Below are positions 7,296-15,480 of a stretch of 34,374 bases of DNA, one piece after another (position 1 is the stretch's first letter; each line of letters starts with the position of its first letter). The notes under the pieces were generated by a model. It had not been told where the DNA came from. It worked only from the letters and a program-made list of their open reading frames with translations, and searched no databases. Made by a program: the position numbers and the translations under genes. Source of the stretch: Rhizophagus prolifer (taxonomy: Eukaryota > Glomeromycota > Glomeromycetes > Glomerales > Glomeraceae); assembly GCA_019425655.1 (NCBI GenBank), contig NQWY01001122.1:1-34374 (forward strand). Reading direction: 5' to 3'.

Positions 7296-7988
7296 TTAAT
7301 GATCATGAAACAGATGTCCTCCAAGTGCCAGTCCAATCCCGCAAATCACAAGGATGATTTTTGTCCAGTCCATTTTGTGATTCTTATTACTTTCGAAAAT
7401 TATAACTGACGAAATATGAAGGAAAATTCCGCCAACTACAGCTAAGAAATACACTTTCAGATTTTCATCAAAGTATTGCCCCAAAAGCATTCCCAAAGGT
7501 GAAGCCAAAGCAAAAACGAGAACAATCAGCCAGAATTTGGTTGAGAAATTTTTACTGTGCGCCAGGAAACTTCCCAAAACAAAGGAAATCGGGATATTAT
7601 GAAAAAGAATTCCCAGAAGATATGGTGACAAAGTTTCTTTCTCATGAGATAAAGGAATTCCTTCTATAAAAGCGTGAACAAACAGTCCGATGATCAACGC
7701 AACAGGAATAATCGAATGTTCATCCGAATGATGATGAAGATGCCCGTGCTCAAAACCTTTGGTCAAACTTTCAAGCAACATCTGAATCAAAACCCCAAGA
7801 ATCACAAAAATCCCGATATTATGGTCTTCAGAATGATAAACTTCCGGAAAAACCTCATTCAGACAGATCGTTATCAGAAAACCTGCACTCAGAATCAAGA
7901 GATTTTTAGCAAATTGCTGCTTACTTCCGAAATATTTTCCAAGAAAAACTCCAATCAGAACACTTAATATCAATAGAAGTATAATCAT
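7296..7988 (-). CDS. ZIP-family divalent metal transporter
   Basis: The 230-residue inner-membrane protein has about eight hydrophobic segments. The metal-site helices are HAFIEGIP (H105, E109) and LFHNIPISFVLGS (H130, N131), and a His-rich cytoplasmic loop (H81-H91, pattern EHGHLHHHSDEH) precedes the first of them. ZIP proteins carry zinc and related ions into the cytoplasm. The gene starts 14 nt after the upstream methyltransferase gene and is followed by ytxJ, so all three are likely on one message. The metal is most likely zinc, but iron or manganese cannot be excluded from sequence alone. Confidence 0.88.
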   Translation of the reverse strand: MIILLLILSVLIGVFLGKYFGSKQQFAKNLLILSAGFLITICLNEVFPEVYHSEDHNIGIFVILGVLIQMLLESLTKGFEHGHLHHHSDEHSIIPVALIIGLFVHAFIEGIPLSHEKETLSPYLLGILFHNIPISFVLGSFLAHSKNFSTKFWLIVLVFALASPLGMLLGQYFDENLKVYFLAVVGGIFLHISSVIIFESNKNHKMDWTKIILVICGIGLALGGHLFHDH

Positions 7989-8002
7989 CTTAAAACTTAA
8001 AT

Positions 8003-8731
8003 CTATTTAATCTTTCTAAACAAATTAATACATCTTTGGGAACTTTTTTTCTCAAAATCATTAAGCTGATAATCGCCCCAACGTTGGATTAATTCAAAAC
8101 CAAATTCATCAGCAAATTTCAGGATTTTTTCAGGAGAAGTCAGCTTAACGCGTTCAAAAAAATGAAATTGCTTTCCCTGGTCTTCAAAATCGATTTCCTT
8201 CAGTATATATTCGCCTTCAATATGTTTTTTGATGTTGAATGTGATGTTTTCCTTTTCAATAGTAGCCTCTGGAGTAATCACACTTTTTACGTATTCTGCA
8301 TTCAGAAAATCTAAAACGAAATAACCTTCATTCTTCAAAGCATCGGAAACAGAACGGAAAACACTTTTGTCCTCTTCTTCCGTTTCGAAATATCCAAAGC
8401 TTGTGAACAAGTTAAAAACCGCATCAACAGGCTCGGTTTCAATCCTATTTCTCATATCGTGAACCCGAAATTTCAAAGAGTCATTTTCGAATTGCTTATC
8501 ATAACTGATACTTTGTTCGGACAAATCCAGCCCCAGAACATTGTAACCTAACTTGTTCAGATACACCGAATGTCTGCCCTTTCCGCAAGCTAGATCAATT
8601 ATTTTTGAATTTTTCTCGAGTTTTAGAAAATCAGTCAACAAATTCAGAAAATTTTCGGCTTCCTGATAATCCCGATTGCTGTATAAAATATGATAATATG
8701 GTGTATCAAACCATTCTTCGAACCATTGCAT
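8003..8731 (-). CDS. Class I SAM-dependent methyltransferase
   Basis: This 242-residue soluble protein has SAM motif I at about residues 43-55 (KIIDLACGKGRHS), the acidic end of beta-2 in VLGLDLSEQSI, and a post-I block HDMRNRI. The C-terminal part is a beta-rich extension of the kind found in small-molecule methyltransferases. The substrate is unknown. It opens the six-gene minus-strand run down to 5316 and diverges from the rRNA methyltransferase gene at 8840. Its start is fixed by MQWFEEWFDTPYY and by a TATTTTTG element 4 nt upstream, so the message is probably leaderless. Confidence 0.85.
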   Translation of the reverse strand: MQWFEEWFDTPYYHILYSNRDYQEAENFLNLLTDFLKLEKNSKIIDLACGKGRHSVYLNKLGYNVLGLDLSEQSISYDKQFENDSLKFRVHDMRNRIETEPVDAVFNLFTSFGYFETEEEDKSVFRSVSDALKNEGYFVLDFLNAEYVKSVITPEATIEKENITFNIKKHIEGEYILKEIDFEDQGKQFHFFERVKLTSPEKILKFADEFGFELIQRWGDYQLNDFEKKSSQRCINLFRKIK

Positions 8732-8735
8732 CTTG

Positions 8736-8743
8736 CAAAAATA
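8736..8743 (-). promoter_or_regulatory. TAnnTTTG element (TATTTTTG) 4 nt before the methyltransferase start
   Basis: On the minus strand TATTTTTG ends at 8736 and ATG begins at 8731. With the usual distance from this element to the transcription start, the first transcribed base would be at or next to the A of ATG. Confidence 0.55.
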
Positions 8744-8827
8744 AGGAAAATAGATGTGAGACCGGCAGATTAAGGAAGAGATTTTCTATAAGTTCAAAAG
8801 TCTATTATCTATCATGTAAATATCTAT

Positions 8828-8835
8828 TATCTTTG
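8828..8835 (+). promoter_or_regulatory. TAnnTTTG element (TATCTTTG) 4 nt before the RlmL-like start
   Basis: TATCTTTG is followed by four bases and then ATG 8840, mirroring the divergent promoter at 8736-8743. No clear -33 TTG is seen. Confidence 0.55.
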
Positions 8836-8839
8836 CGGA

Positions 8840-10000
8840 ATGGATACAAACAATCTGCAGATACAGATCAAAACTTTTTTCGGGCTAGAACAGGTTTTGG
8901 CCGAAGAAGTTAAAAAACTAGGCGGTAAAAAAGTAGAAGCCAGAAACCGTGCGGTAACTTGCGAAGGTGACCTGGGTTTTCTTTACAAACTCAATTATTC
9001 TTGCAGAACTGCGCTTAAAATTATTATTCCGATTTTAGAATTCAAAGCTTTTAATGAATCTAAATATTACGATAAATTATTCAAGTTTGAATGGGATCAG
9101 TTTCTGGAGAAACACCAGTCATTTGCGATTGATGCGACTGTAAACTCGGAGAGATTCAGCCATTCTCAGTTTATGACTTTGAAAATGAAAGATGCAATTG
9201 TCGATTATTTTCAGGAAAAACATAACATCAGACCGAATGTTAACAAAGACAATCCTGATATCAAATTTCATCTTCATATCGATAGAGAATTGGTAACGAT
9301 TTCCTTGGATAGTTCAGGCGATCCCCTTTTCAAGCGCGGTTACAGAAAAGAGCAGACCGTTGCGCCGATCAATGAAGTTTTGGCCAGTGGAATGTTACAA
9401 TTGGCAGGTTGGGACGGAAAAGGTAATTTTCTGGATCCGATGTGTGGTTCCGGAACATTATTGATAGAAGCTGCAATGATTGCCCTGGATCTGCCGGCAC
9501 AGATTTTCAGAAAAGAGTTTGCTTTTCAAAACTGGAAAAATTATGACGAAGATTTGTTCCAAAAGATCAAAGAATTCCGGATCAACAGGGTGAAAGAATT
9601 CACTGGGAAAATTGTGGGTTATGATATGGACGCCAGGGCTTTGAACGCAGCAAGAACCAATATTGAGGCTGCAGAAATGGAAGATGTTATTGAAGTGAGA
9701 AAACAAAATTTCTTCGAATCTGAGAAAGATATGTTCCCATTATTGATAGTTTTCAATCCGCCTTATGACGAGAGAATTAGTATTAATGATGATAATTTCT
9801 ATAAAAAAATTGGTGATACTTTCAAACAGCACTACCCAAACACATTGGCCTGGCTGATTTCTGCCGACCTTGATGCACCGAAAAAAATCGGACTCAGACC
9901 TTCAAGAAAAATTAAGCTATTCAATGGAAAACTGGAAACGAGATTTTTGCAGTATGAGATGTATGATGGAACGAAGAAAGTGCATAAACTAGAAAAATAA
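8840..10000 (+). CDS. THUMP-domain 23S rRNA guanine-N2 methyltransferase (RlmL N-half/YpsC-like)
   Basis: The 386-residue protein has an N-terminal ferredoxin-like/THUMP part (about residues 1-160, starting IKTFFGLEQVLAEE) and a Rossmann methyltransferase. SAM motif I is LDPMCGSGTLL (D199, G203-G205) and the catalytic motif is N306-P-P-Y309 in FNPPYDERI, typical of N2-guanine methylation. It corresponds to the first half of E. coli RlmKL, without the RlmK half, as in many bacteria. It should make m2G in 23S rRNA near position 2445, by analogy. The glycosyltransferase frame begins 7 nt after its stop. Confidence 0.9.
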   Translation: MDTNNLQIQIKTFFGLEQVLAEEVKKLGGKKVEARNRAVTCEGDLGFLYKLNYSCRTALKIIIPILEFKAFNESKYYDKLFKFEWDQFLEKHQSFAIDATVNSERFSHSQFMTLKMKDAIVDYFQEKHNIRPNVNKDNPDIKFHLHIDRELVTISLDSSGDPLFKRGYRKEQTVAPINEVLASGMLQLAGWDGKGNFLDPMCGSGTLLIEAAMIALDLPAQIFRKEFAFQNWKNYDEDLFQKIKEFRINRVKEFTGKIVGYDMDARALNAARTNIEAAEMEDVIEVRKQNFFESEKDMFPLLIVFNPPYDERISINDDNFYKKIGDTFKQHYPNTLAWLISADLDAPKKIGLRPSRKIKLFNGKLETRFLQYEMYDGTKKVHKLEK

Positions 10001-10007
10001 TACTACT

Positions 10008-11003
10008 TTGACAACAATCTCAATCATCATTGCCATCTTCAACAGAAAAGACGAACTCTTCGAACTTCTGAATTCTTTATCACGTCAGACCGATAAAGAT
10101 TTTGAAGTCATTGTTGTGGATGATGGTTCTATCATCAAGCTTCTTCCGACTGTGGAATTATTCGAAGAGCAGCTGGATATTCAGTTTTTCCGAAAGGATA
10201 ATTCAGGTCCTGGATTGAGCCGGAATTACGGAGCAAAACGAGCGAAGAATGATTGGCTGGTTTTTGTAGATTCTGATGTGATTGTAGAAACAGATTATAT
10301 TGAAAACATCAAGAAAAATCTGATTGAAAATCCATGCGATGCTTTTGGAGGTGCGGACAAAGCGCACAAAGGTTTTAACCTGATGCAAAAAGCAATCTCC
10401 TACTGTATGACTTCTGTTTTTACAACAGGCGGAATCCGGGGAAACAAAAATGCAGTGACTAAATTCCAGCCCAGAAGTTTCAATATGGGGGTTAACAAAG
10501 AAGCTTTTTTGAAAGTCGGCGGTTTCTCAGAAATGCGGATCGGTGAAGACCCGGATCTGTCTATGACACTTTGGGAAAATGGTTACACAACCAGATTTTA
10601 TGATGATATTGGGGTTTATCACAAACGCAGAACAGATTTTGGGAAATTCTCCAAACAGGTTTACCAATTTGGTTGTGCAAGACCAATTCTCAACCAAAGA
10701 CATCCAAAATATGTAAAGCCGACATTCTGGTTTCCAACTATTTTTCTATTGGGATACTTGGTTGGAACCATTCATTATTTTGTTTGGGGAAATGGGCTGA
10801 TTCTCGCTTTATACGGACTTTATACTTTTCTGGTGTTTTTTCATGCTTTGTTTGTGACCAGGAATATCAGCATTGCATCAATGGCAATCATCTCTACTTA
10901 TATCCAAATGTTTTCTTACGGTTATGGTTTTTTAAAATCATGGTTTCTCCTCAATATTTTGAAACAATCACCAAGAGAAGCTTTTCCTAAACATTTTCAT
11001 TAA
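10008..11003 (+). CDS. Family 2 glycosyltransferase, membrane-associated
   Basis: The 331-residue protein has an N-terminal GT-A domain: ISIIIAIFNRKDEL, the VVDDGS nucleotide-sugar motif, D88-S-D90 as the DxD metal site, and GEDPDLSMTLWENG as the ED acceptor/base region. Two or three hydrophobic segments in the C-terminal 100 residues should hold it on the inner membrane. The sugar and acceptor are unknown; an envelope glycan or glycolipid is likely. An in-frame TAG at 9990 and the absence of any ATG mean it must start at TTG 10008, 7 nt after the rRNA methyltransferase gene, with which it is probably co-transcribed. Confidence 0.88.
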   Translation: MTTISIIIAIFNRKDELFELLNSLSRQTDKDFEVIVVDDGSIIKLLPTVELFEEQLDIQFFRKDNSGPGLSRNYGAKRAKNDWLVFVDSDVIVETDYIENIKKNLIENPCDAFGGADKAHKGFNLMQKAISYCMTSVFTTGGIRGNKNAVTKFQPRSFNMGVNKEAFLKVGGFSEMRIGEDPDLSMTLWENGYTTRFYDDIGVYHKRRTDFGKFSKQVYQFGCARPILNQRHPKYVKPTFWFPTIFLLGYLVGTIHYFVWGNGLILALYGLYTFLVFFHALFVTRNISIASMAIISTYIQMFSYGYGFLKSWFLLNILKQSPREAFPKHFH

Positions 11004-11019
11004 TTTGGAGTAAAACAAA

Positions 11020-11046
11020 AAGCTTCATAAATTATTTATGAAGCTT
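11020..11046 (-). terminator. Terminator between convergent genes, mainly for the minus strand
   Basis: A 12-bp perfect stem (AAGCTTCATAAA 11020-11031 with TTTATGAAGCTT 11035-11046, loop TTA). Downstream on the minus strand is TTTTGTTTTA, so it best serves the gene at 11082-11678. The plus side lacks a T run, though the hairpin may still stop the glycosyltransferase message. Confidence 0.8.
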
Positions 11047-11081
11047 AAGAAAATAATATATATAACCTTAGTTTAGAGAAA

Positions 11082-11678
11082 CTATTTCAAAGTAATAAGT
11101 CTGTTAAAAACATCACCGTTCTTTTCTACGCTGATGATGTAAGCAGGCGAGTTATTAGCGTTCAAATCGAATTTAAGATTGATCTCACCATTGTTAGCTT
11201 TAACAGATTGATTGTAATACTCATTATTTGCAAGGTCTGAGACAGTCACATTGATAGCATTCTCAATACTGTTCATATGCAGTTTCACGATATTGTTTTC
11301 AACAGTATATTCTGGCTTGTTAAATGCGAGAACAGGTGTTTTTGCGGCAGAAACATTTCCGTTTTTATCAATTGTCACTTTATATTTTTCAATTTTAAAA
11401 TCCGATTCAGCTACCAAAAAATAATCACCCTCGGAAAGTGTTGAAAGGTCATAAGTTTTTTCAACATTCTCTTTGTTCCCGATATTTTCCGAATAGATTT
11501 CATCTTTTCTGTCATTATAGAAATATAGTGAAACATTCTCAGCATTGAAGATCTCAAAACGGAGTGTTTTAGAATTAGCTTCTGTTAATGAAATTGAAAA
11601 GAATTTATCTTTTGCCGAAACACTCATTGAAATTAGCATTGCGCTAACAATCAAACTTATTTTTAATAGACTTTTCAT
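11082..11678 (-). CDS. Secreted protein with beta-rich repeats, function unknown
   Basis: The 198-residue protein has a Sec signal peptide (MKSLLKISLIVSAMLISMSVSA, cleavage after SVSA). The mature part is beta-rich and looks like two similar modules of about 85 residues, each with a NAENVSLYFYND- or ENAINVTVSDLANN-like strand and a GDYFLV- or SPAYIISV-like ending. This layout resembles the Ig-like fold of periplasmic proteins such as DUF3244 or of T9SS sorting domains, but the C-terminus lacks a clear T9SS signature. It is transcribed from its own promoter divergently from the AraC regulator and ends at a strong hairpin. No function can be assigned. Confidence 0.65.
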   Translation of the reverse strand: MKSLLKISLIVSAMLISMSVSAKDKFFSISLTEANSKTLRFEIFNAENVSLYFYNDRKDEIYSENIGNKENVEKTYDLSTLSEGDYFLVAESDFKIEKYKVTIDKNGNVSAAKTPVLAFNKPEYTVENNIVKLHMNSIENAINVTVSDLANNEYYNQSVKANNGEINLKFDLNANNSPAYIISVEKNGDVFNRLITLK

Positions 11679-11706
11679 AATAATATTCTTTAATCGTTTT
11701 ACAATA

Positions 11707-11714
11707 CAAATGTA
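11707..11714 (-). promoter_or_regulatory. TAnnTTTG element (TACATTTG) of the secreted-protein gene
   Basis: TACATTTG on the minus strand, ending 28 nt before ATG 11678; a TTG lies 23 nt further upstream. It shares the 101-nt divergent region with the araC-type promoter. Confidence 0.5.
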
Positions 11715-11767
11715 TAATGGTTAAATCTCACCTGATACAATTCAATTTTCAAAAATGTGTGCTTCCC

Positions 11768-11775
11768 TAACTTTG
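11768..11775 (+). promoter_or_regulatory. TAnnTTTG element (TAACTTTG) 4 nt before the AraC-family start
   Basis: TAACTTTG, then four bases, then ATG 11780. The spacing is identical to the pair at 8736-8743 and 8828-8835, so a leaderless transcript is likely. Confidence 0.55.
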
Positions 11776-11779
11776 TTGC

Positions 11780-12652
11780 ATGAAACATTATAATCCGGTT
11801 TTAGAATCTGTAAGTCCTGATGTAGGCAGTAGTTTTACTTGTCTCAGATATTTGAGAAATGAAAATATCAAGACCAATTTCTGGCATTTTCATCCTGAGA
11901 TCGAGCTGATCTATGTGTACAAAGGTTCGGGTAAAAGACAGATTGGAAGTAACATTTCGTACTTCACAGATGGTGATTTGATTCTAATTGGCAGCAATCT
12001 TCCGCATTGTGGAATGACGAATGAAAATACCAAGAATGAGTATGAAGTGGTGATACAGTTTTCTAAGGATTTTCTGGGTGTAGAATTTTGGAAAGCAACG
12101 GAAATGAGCAGAATTCTTTCTTTATTGGAAAAAGCAAAAAGCGGAATTGTTTTTGGCGAAAAAACGAAAAAAGCTCTTAAATCCAAAATTGATGCTCTTA
12201 CCGAATCACACTCTCTGACCAAACTTCTTTTTTTGATTGAAATTCTTGACGAATTATCCCAAACCCACGATTATAAAATCCTGAATGCATCCAAATATTA
12301 CCTCCAGACTCAGAAAGAAGATAATGACCGGATCAGTGTGATTTTCAATTATGTGAAAGATCATTTTAAGGAACAGATTCCGCTGGAAACTGTCGCTGAA
12401 TTATCCAACATGACGGTGCCTTCTTTTTGCCGCTATTTCAAGAAAATAACGAACAAAACCTTCACTCAGTTTGTGAATGAATACAGAATCACACATTCTC
12501 TGAAACTCTTGGCAGAACAACCGATGAGTATCACAGAAGTTTGTTTTGACAGCGGATTTAATAATTTTAGTTACTTTAATAAAACTTTTAAAGAGCATAC
12601 ACAGAAAAGTCCGTCACAGTATCGGAAAGAGTTTAGTAATATTTTGGCTTAG
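11780..12652 (+). CDS. AraC-family transcriptional regulator with N-terminal cupin
   Basis: This 290-residue protein has an N-terminal cupin sensor over about residues 15-130 (FWHFHPEIELIYVYKGSGKR, then GDLILIGSNLPHCG). A linker follows, then two helix-turn-helix motifs over about residues 190-285. These include AELSNMTVPSFCRYFKKIT and the family signature ITEVCFDSGFNNFSYFNKTFK. The HxHxE pattern in the cupin suggests a small ligand or sugar sensor. It diverges from the secreted protein at 11678 and ends 2 nt before the convergent PLP-enzyme gene; either neighbour could be its target, but nothing shows which. Confidence 0.9.
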   Translation: MKHYNPVLESVSPDVGSSFTCLRYLRNENIKTNFWHFHPEIELIYVYKGSGKRQIGSNISYFTDGDLILIGSNLPHCGMTNENTKNEYEVVIQFSKDFLGVEFWKATEMSRILSLLEKAKSGIVFGEKTKKALKSKIDALTESHSLTKLLFLIEILDELSQTHDYKILNASKYYLQTQKEDNDRISVIFNYVKDHFKEQIPLETVAELSNMTVPSFCRYFKKITNKTFTQFVNEYRITHSLKLLAEQPMSITEVCFDSGFNNFSYFNKTFKEHTQKSPSQYRKEFSNILA

Positions 12653-12654
12653 GA

Positions 12655-13758
12655 TTAAGAAATTACCTCAAAATAGTTTCTCATCTCCTCCATTGTTCCC
12701 AAACTAATCCTTGTCCACTTCCCTTTTTCTTCATAAGTTTTGCCGCCAAGGATCTTTGCATCTTTCAGTTTTTTGAAATAATCACCTTTGTAATTGTCCA
12801 ACGAAAAATATACAAAATTAGCAGAAGACGGAATGGTTTTAATTCCCCTTTTTCTAAATTCTGAAATTGTAAAATCTTTAGATTTCTGATTGTTATCCAA
12901 AACTTTGGAAATAAAGATCTCATCTTCCATTGCTGCAATTGCGCCCGCCATTGTTACAACACTGATTTCCGCACCACTCCAGCTTTGTAGTTTTTTCAGG
13001 TTTTCAATCATTTTTGTATGACCTATTGCATAACCTAACCTTGCACCGGCAAAACCATAAAGTTTGGAAAATGTTCTCGTCACAACCAGATTATTATATT
13101 GATTCACCAGATCGCCCAAGGATTTTTGATTCGTAAATTCGATGTAAGCTTCATCTATTAGAATCGTAATGTTATCAGGAATTGATTGGATGAAACTTTC
13201 AATTTCCTGTCTTGAAAGTAAATCTCCCGTTGGATTATTCGGATTGCAGATATAGATGAGCTTCGTATCTTTCCGGATCGATTTTCTCATCGCTTCCAAA
13301 TCGATTTTCTTTTGCCCGGTCAACGGAATAACCGATTTTGACATTCCCAAAAACCCGGCAATCGATTCAAAAATCGTAAACGAAGGATTGGGAATAATGA
13401 AATGGCCTTTGTCTAAGGAAACATATTTTGTAATTAATTCCAACAGAAAAGACGATCCTGCTGAAACCAGGATATTCTCTTTCTTAAGCCCATTTTTCTC
13501 CGCTAATTTTTCACATAAAATATCTGCAAAACGGAAATCATACATCGACGAAAAACCAAGGCTTTTCTGCATCGCTTCCAAAGCTTTTGGCGAAGTTCCG
13601 AATGGATTTTCATTAAAGCAAAGCCTTATGACATCAGCATTTTGGCTGATCTCCTTATAATTAGGGATTTCTTTAGCTAGAATTTCTAAAGGTGAAAATA
13701 CCAAAGCTGTTCCGCCAAGAATTGCAGTTTTCAGCCAGTCTCTCCTATTGGTTGTCAT
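12655..13758 (-). CDS. Exported histidinol-phosphate aminotransferase-like PLP enzyme
   Basis: The 367-residue fold-type I aminotransferase resembles HisC. The PLP lysine is K232 in TRTFSKLYGFAGARLGY. Other landmarks are CFNENPFGTSPKALEA, YICNPNNPTGDLL and LIDEAYIEF. Unusually, the N-terminus is an export signal with a twin-arginine motif (NRRDWLKTAILGG, hydrophobic stretch, LEILAKE), fitting Tat export of a pre-folded cofactor enzyme. The frame is open to a TTG at 13803, but ATG 13758 puts the twin arginine five residues from the start, the usual place. It is therefore not the biosynthetic HisC, and its periplasmic substrate is unknown. It lies 71 nt after the GHL10 gene and is convergent with the AraC gene. 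Confidence 0.8.
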   Translation of the reverse strand: MTTNRRDWLKTAILGGTALVFSPLEILAKEIPNYKEISQNADVIRLCFNENPFGTSPKALEAMQKSLGFSSMYDFRFADILCEKLAEKNGLKKENILVSAGSSFLLELITKYVSLDKGHFIIPNPSFTIFESIAGFLGMSKSVIPLTGQKKIDLEAMRKSIRKDTKLIYICNPNNPTGDLLSRQEIESFIQSIPDNITILIDEAYIEFTNQKSLGDLVNQYNNLVVTRTFSKLYGFAGARLGYAIGHTKMIENLKKLQSWSGAEISVVTMAGAIAAMEDEIFISKVLDNNQKSKDFTISEFRKRGIKTIPSSANFVYFSLDNYKGDYFKKLKDAKILGGKTYEEKGKWTRISLGTMEEMRNYFEVIS

Positions 13759-13829
13759 ATCGGAAATTATTTCCCCGAATTTAACCATTTTATCGTTAAC
13801 CAAATACGACTTTAAATAGTTATTAATTC

Positions 13830-15398
13830 CTAATTAATCAAAACAACTTTATAATTACTCAACTTTCCAAGCTTATTCACAGACCTTACAACAATTGTTG
13901 ACAGTTTCTTTCCGTTAGATTCTGAGGCTATATTTTTACTGATGATTTCCGGTGAGAGAATTTCCGTTTGCCAATTATTACCGTATTTTTGATAAATAAC
14001 ATAAGACAATGCTTCAGATTCTTTGTTCCAGGTCACTGTGATATTATTGGACTGTTTTTTCCAGGTTACATCTAATTCCGGTAGTTCTTTAGAAGTAAGC
14101 CAGGCTGTTTCAGGAAACAAAGCTTTTTCTTTATAAGAATTGGCTTTCAACTCTTGCTGCATAGAATAATTTTTACTGATTCCGGCAATACTCCAATGTA
14201 CTGCTCCTGCATCTTTCTTCAGAATTTGACGGGATATATCTATTTGTCCGGCAATTTCAGCAACGGGATTTGGTGATTTTATAGCAACAGTATTAAGACC
14301 AGGCCAAAGATGACGACCTTTTATATTCTCTTCACTCCACCATTGCAAAAGAAGTGGAAAACTCTGTCCTGAAGATTCAATCGGCCAATATAATTGAGGC
14401 GTGAAATAGTCAATCCAACCCTGATTAAGCCAAAGTTTTGCATCAGCATATAATTCATCATATTGAGAAGATCCTTTGATACCTGCAGGAAAACCGGGCT
14501 TCCAAATCCCAAAAGGGCTGATTCCGAATTTTACATCATTTTTCTGAGCTTTGATTTCGTCATAGATCCGCTTCACAAATTTGTTCACATTTGCTCGTCT
14601 CCAATCCGCTCTGGACAATGTTCCGCCAGATTGCTGGTAAACCGACCAGGATTTGTAATCCGGAAAATCTTTTCCACCGTTATATTCGGCATAAGGATAA
14701 AAATAATCATCAAAATGAATTCCGTCCACATCATATCTTGAAACGATATCTTTGACCACTTTTGACGCTTGTTCCTGTGTTCTGTCATCAGCCGGGTCAA
14801 ACCAATACATTCCGTTTTTCAGCTTAACGATATTGTCCGGTGATTTTTTTACCATTGATTCTGATGTGATTTGTCCACCGTTGGAATGATGCGCACGAAA
14901 CGGATTGAGCCAGGCATGAAATTCCAGACCACGTTTGTGAGATTCTTCAATCCAAAATTCCAAAGGATCATATTCAGGATAAGGCGCTGTACCAATTTGT
15001 CCTGTCAAAAAATAAGACCAGGGTTCGTGTGGGCTTTTGTACAAAGCATCTGCCGATGGACGAATTTGCAATATCACAGCATTGAAGTTAAGATCTGCTA
15101 AAAGATTCAGTAATTGAATAGCTTCCTGCTTTTGCTGTTCAACAGACAAATTATTCTTCGAAGGCCAGTTGATGTTAGCAACCGACGCAATCCACGCACC
15201 TCTGAATTCTCTTTTAATTTCAGGTAAAGTAATTGTTGGAGGCTGAGTAAAAGGATTTGGAGTTGGAGTTTTAATTTCTGTCTTTACAACAGGCTTCTTA
15301 ACTCCTGATTTTGGAGTTGATTTTTTAGTTTTTGTAGCACAAGAAACCACAAAAGCGGCCAATATTAATATTTGGAAAAATGATAATCTAAAACGCAT
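13830..15398 (-). CDS. GHL10 (glycosyl hydrolase-like 10) lipoprotein, DigH/YngK type
   Basis: The 522-residue lipoprotein has a signal peptide ending AAFVVSC with lipidated C20. A Pro/Lys/Thr-rich linker follows (about residues 22-60), then a TIM-barrel GHL10 domain (FRGAWIASVANINWPS, VILQIRPSADALY, HAWLNPFRAH, VDGIHFDDYFYPY, FGISPFGIWKPG, WIDYFTPQLYWP). The C-terminus is fibronectin-III-like. DigH of E. coli, in this family, cuts peptidoglycan glycan strands stripped of peptides, so a cell-wall role is plausible. The frame extends to a TTG at 15407, but that codon lies inside the promoter element 15405-15412; ATG 15398 is the real start. A terminator separates it from purU. Confidence 0.87.
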   Translation of the reverse strand: MRFRLSFFQILILAAFVVSCATKTKKSTPKSGVKKPVVKTEIKTPTPNPFTQPPTITLPEIKREFRGAWIASVANINWPSKNNLSVEQQKQEAIQLLNLLADLNFNAVILQIRPSADALYKSPHEPWSYFLTGQIGTAPYPEYDPLEFWIEESHKRGLEFHAWLNPFRAHHSNGGQITSESMVKKSPDNIVKLKNGMYWFDPADDRTQEQASKVVKDIVSRYDVDGIHFDDYFYPYAEYNGGKDFPDYKSWSVYQQSGGTLSRADWRRANVNKFVKRIYDEIKAQKNDVKFGISPFGIWKPGFPAGIKGSSQYDELYADAKLWLNQGWIDYFTPQLYWPIESSGQSFPLLLQWWSEENIKGRHLWPGLNTVAIKSPNPVAEIAGQIDISRQILKKDAGAVHWSIAGISKNYSMQQELKANSYKEKALFPETAWLTSKELPELDVTWKKQSNNITVTWNKESEALSYVIYQKYGNNWQTEILSPEIISKNIASESNGKKLSTIVVRSVNKLGKLSNYKVVLIN

Positions 15399-15404
15399 AG
15401 TTTG

Positions 15405-15412
15405 CAAAACTA
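15405..15412 (-). promoter_or_regulatory. TAnnTTTG element (TAGTTTTG) 6 nt before the GHL10 start
   Basis: On the minus strand TAGTTTTG ends at 15405 and ATG is at 15398. It rules out the TTG at 15407 as start and suggests a leaderless or nearly leaderless message. Confidence 0.5.
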
Positions 15413-15433
15413 AACGATAATATCAGAAATACA

Positions 15434-15463
15434 AAAAAGCATCTGAATAATAGGATGCTTTTT
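15434..15463 (-). terminator. Terminator after purU (bidirectional shape)
   Basis: Stem AAAAAGCATC (15434-15443) with GATGCTTTTT (15454-15463), 10-nt loop. It lies 18 nt after the purU stop on the minus strand, with T runs on both sides. Confidence 0.8.
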
Positions 15464-15480
15464 ATAATTTGTTAACTTTT

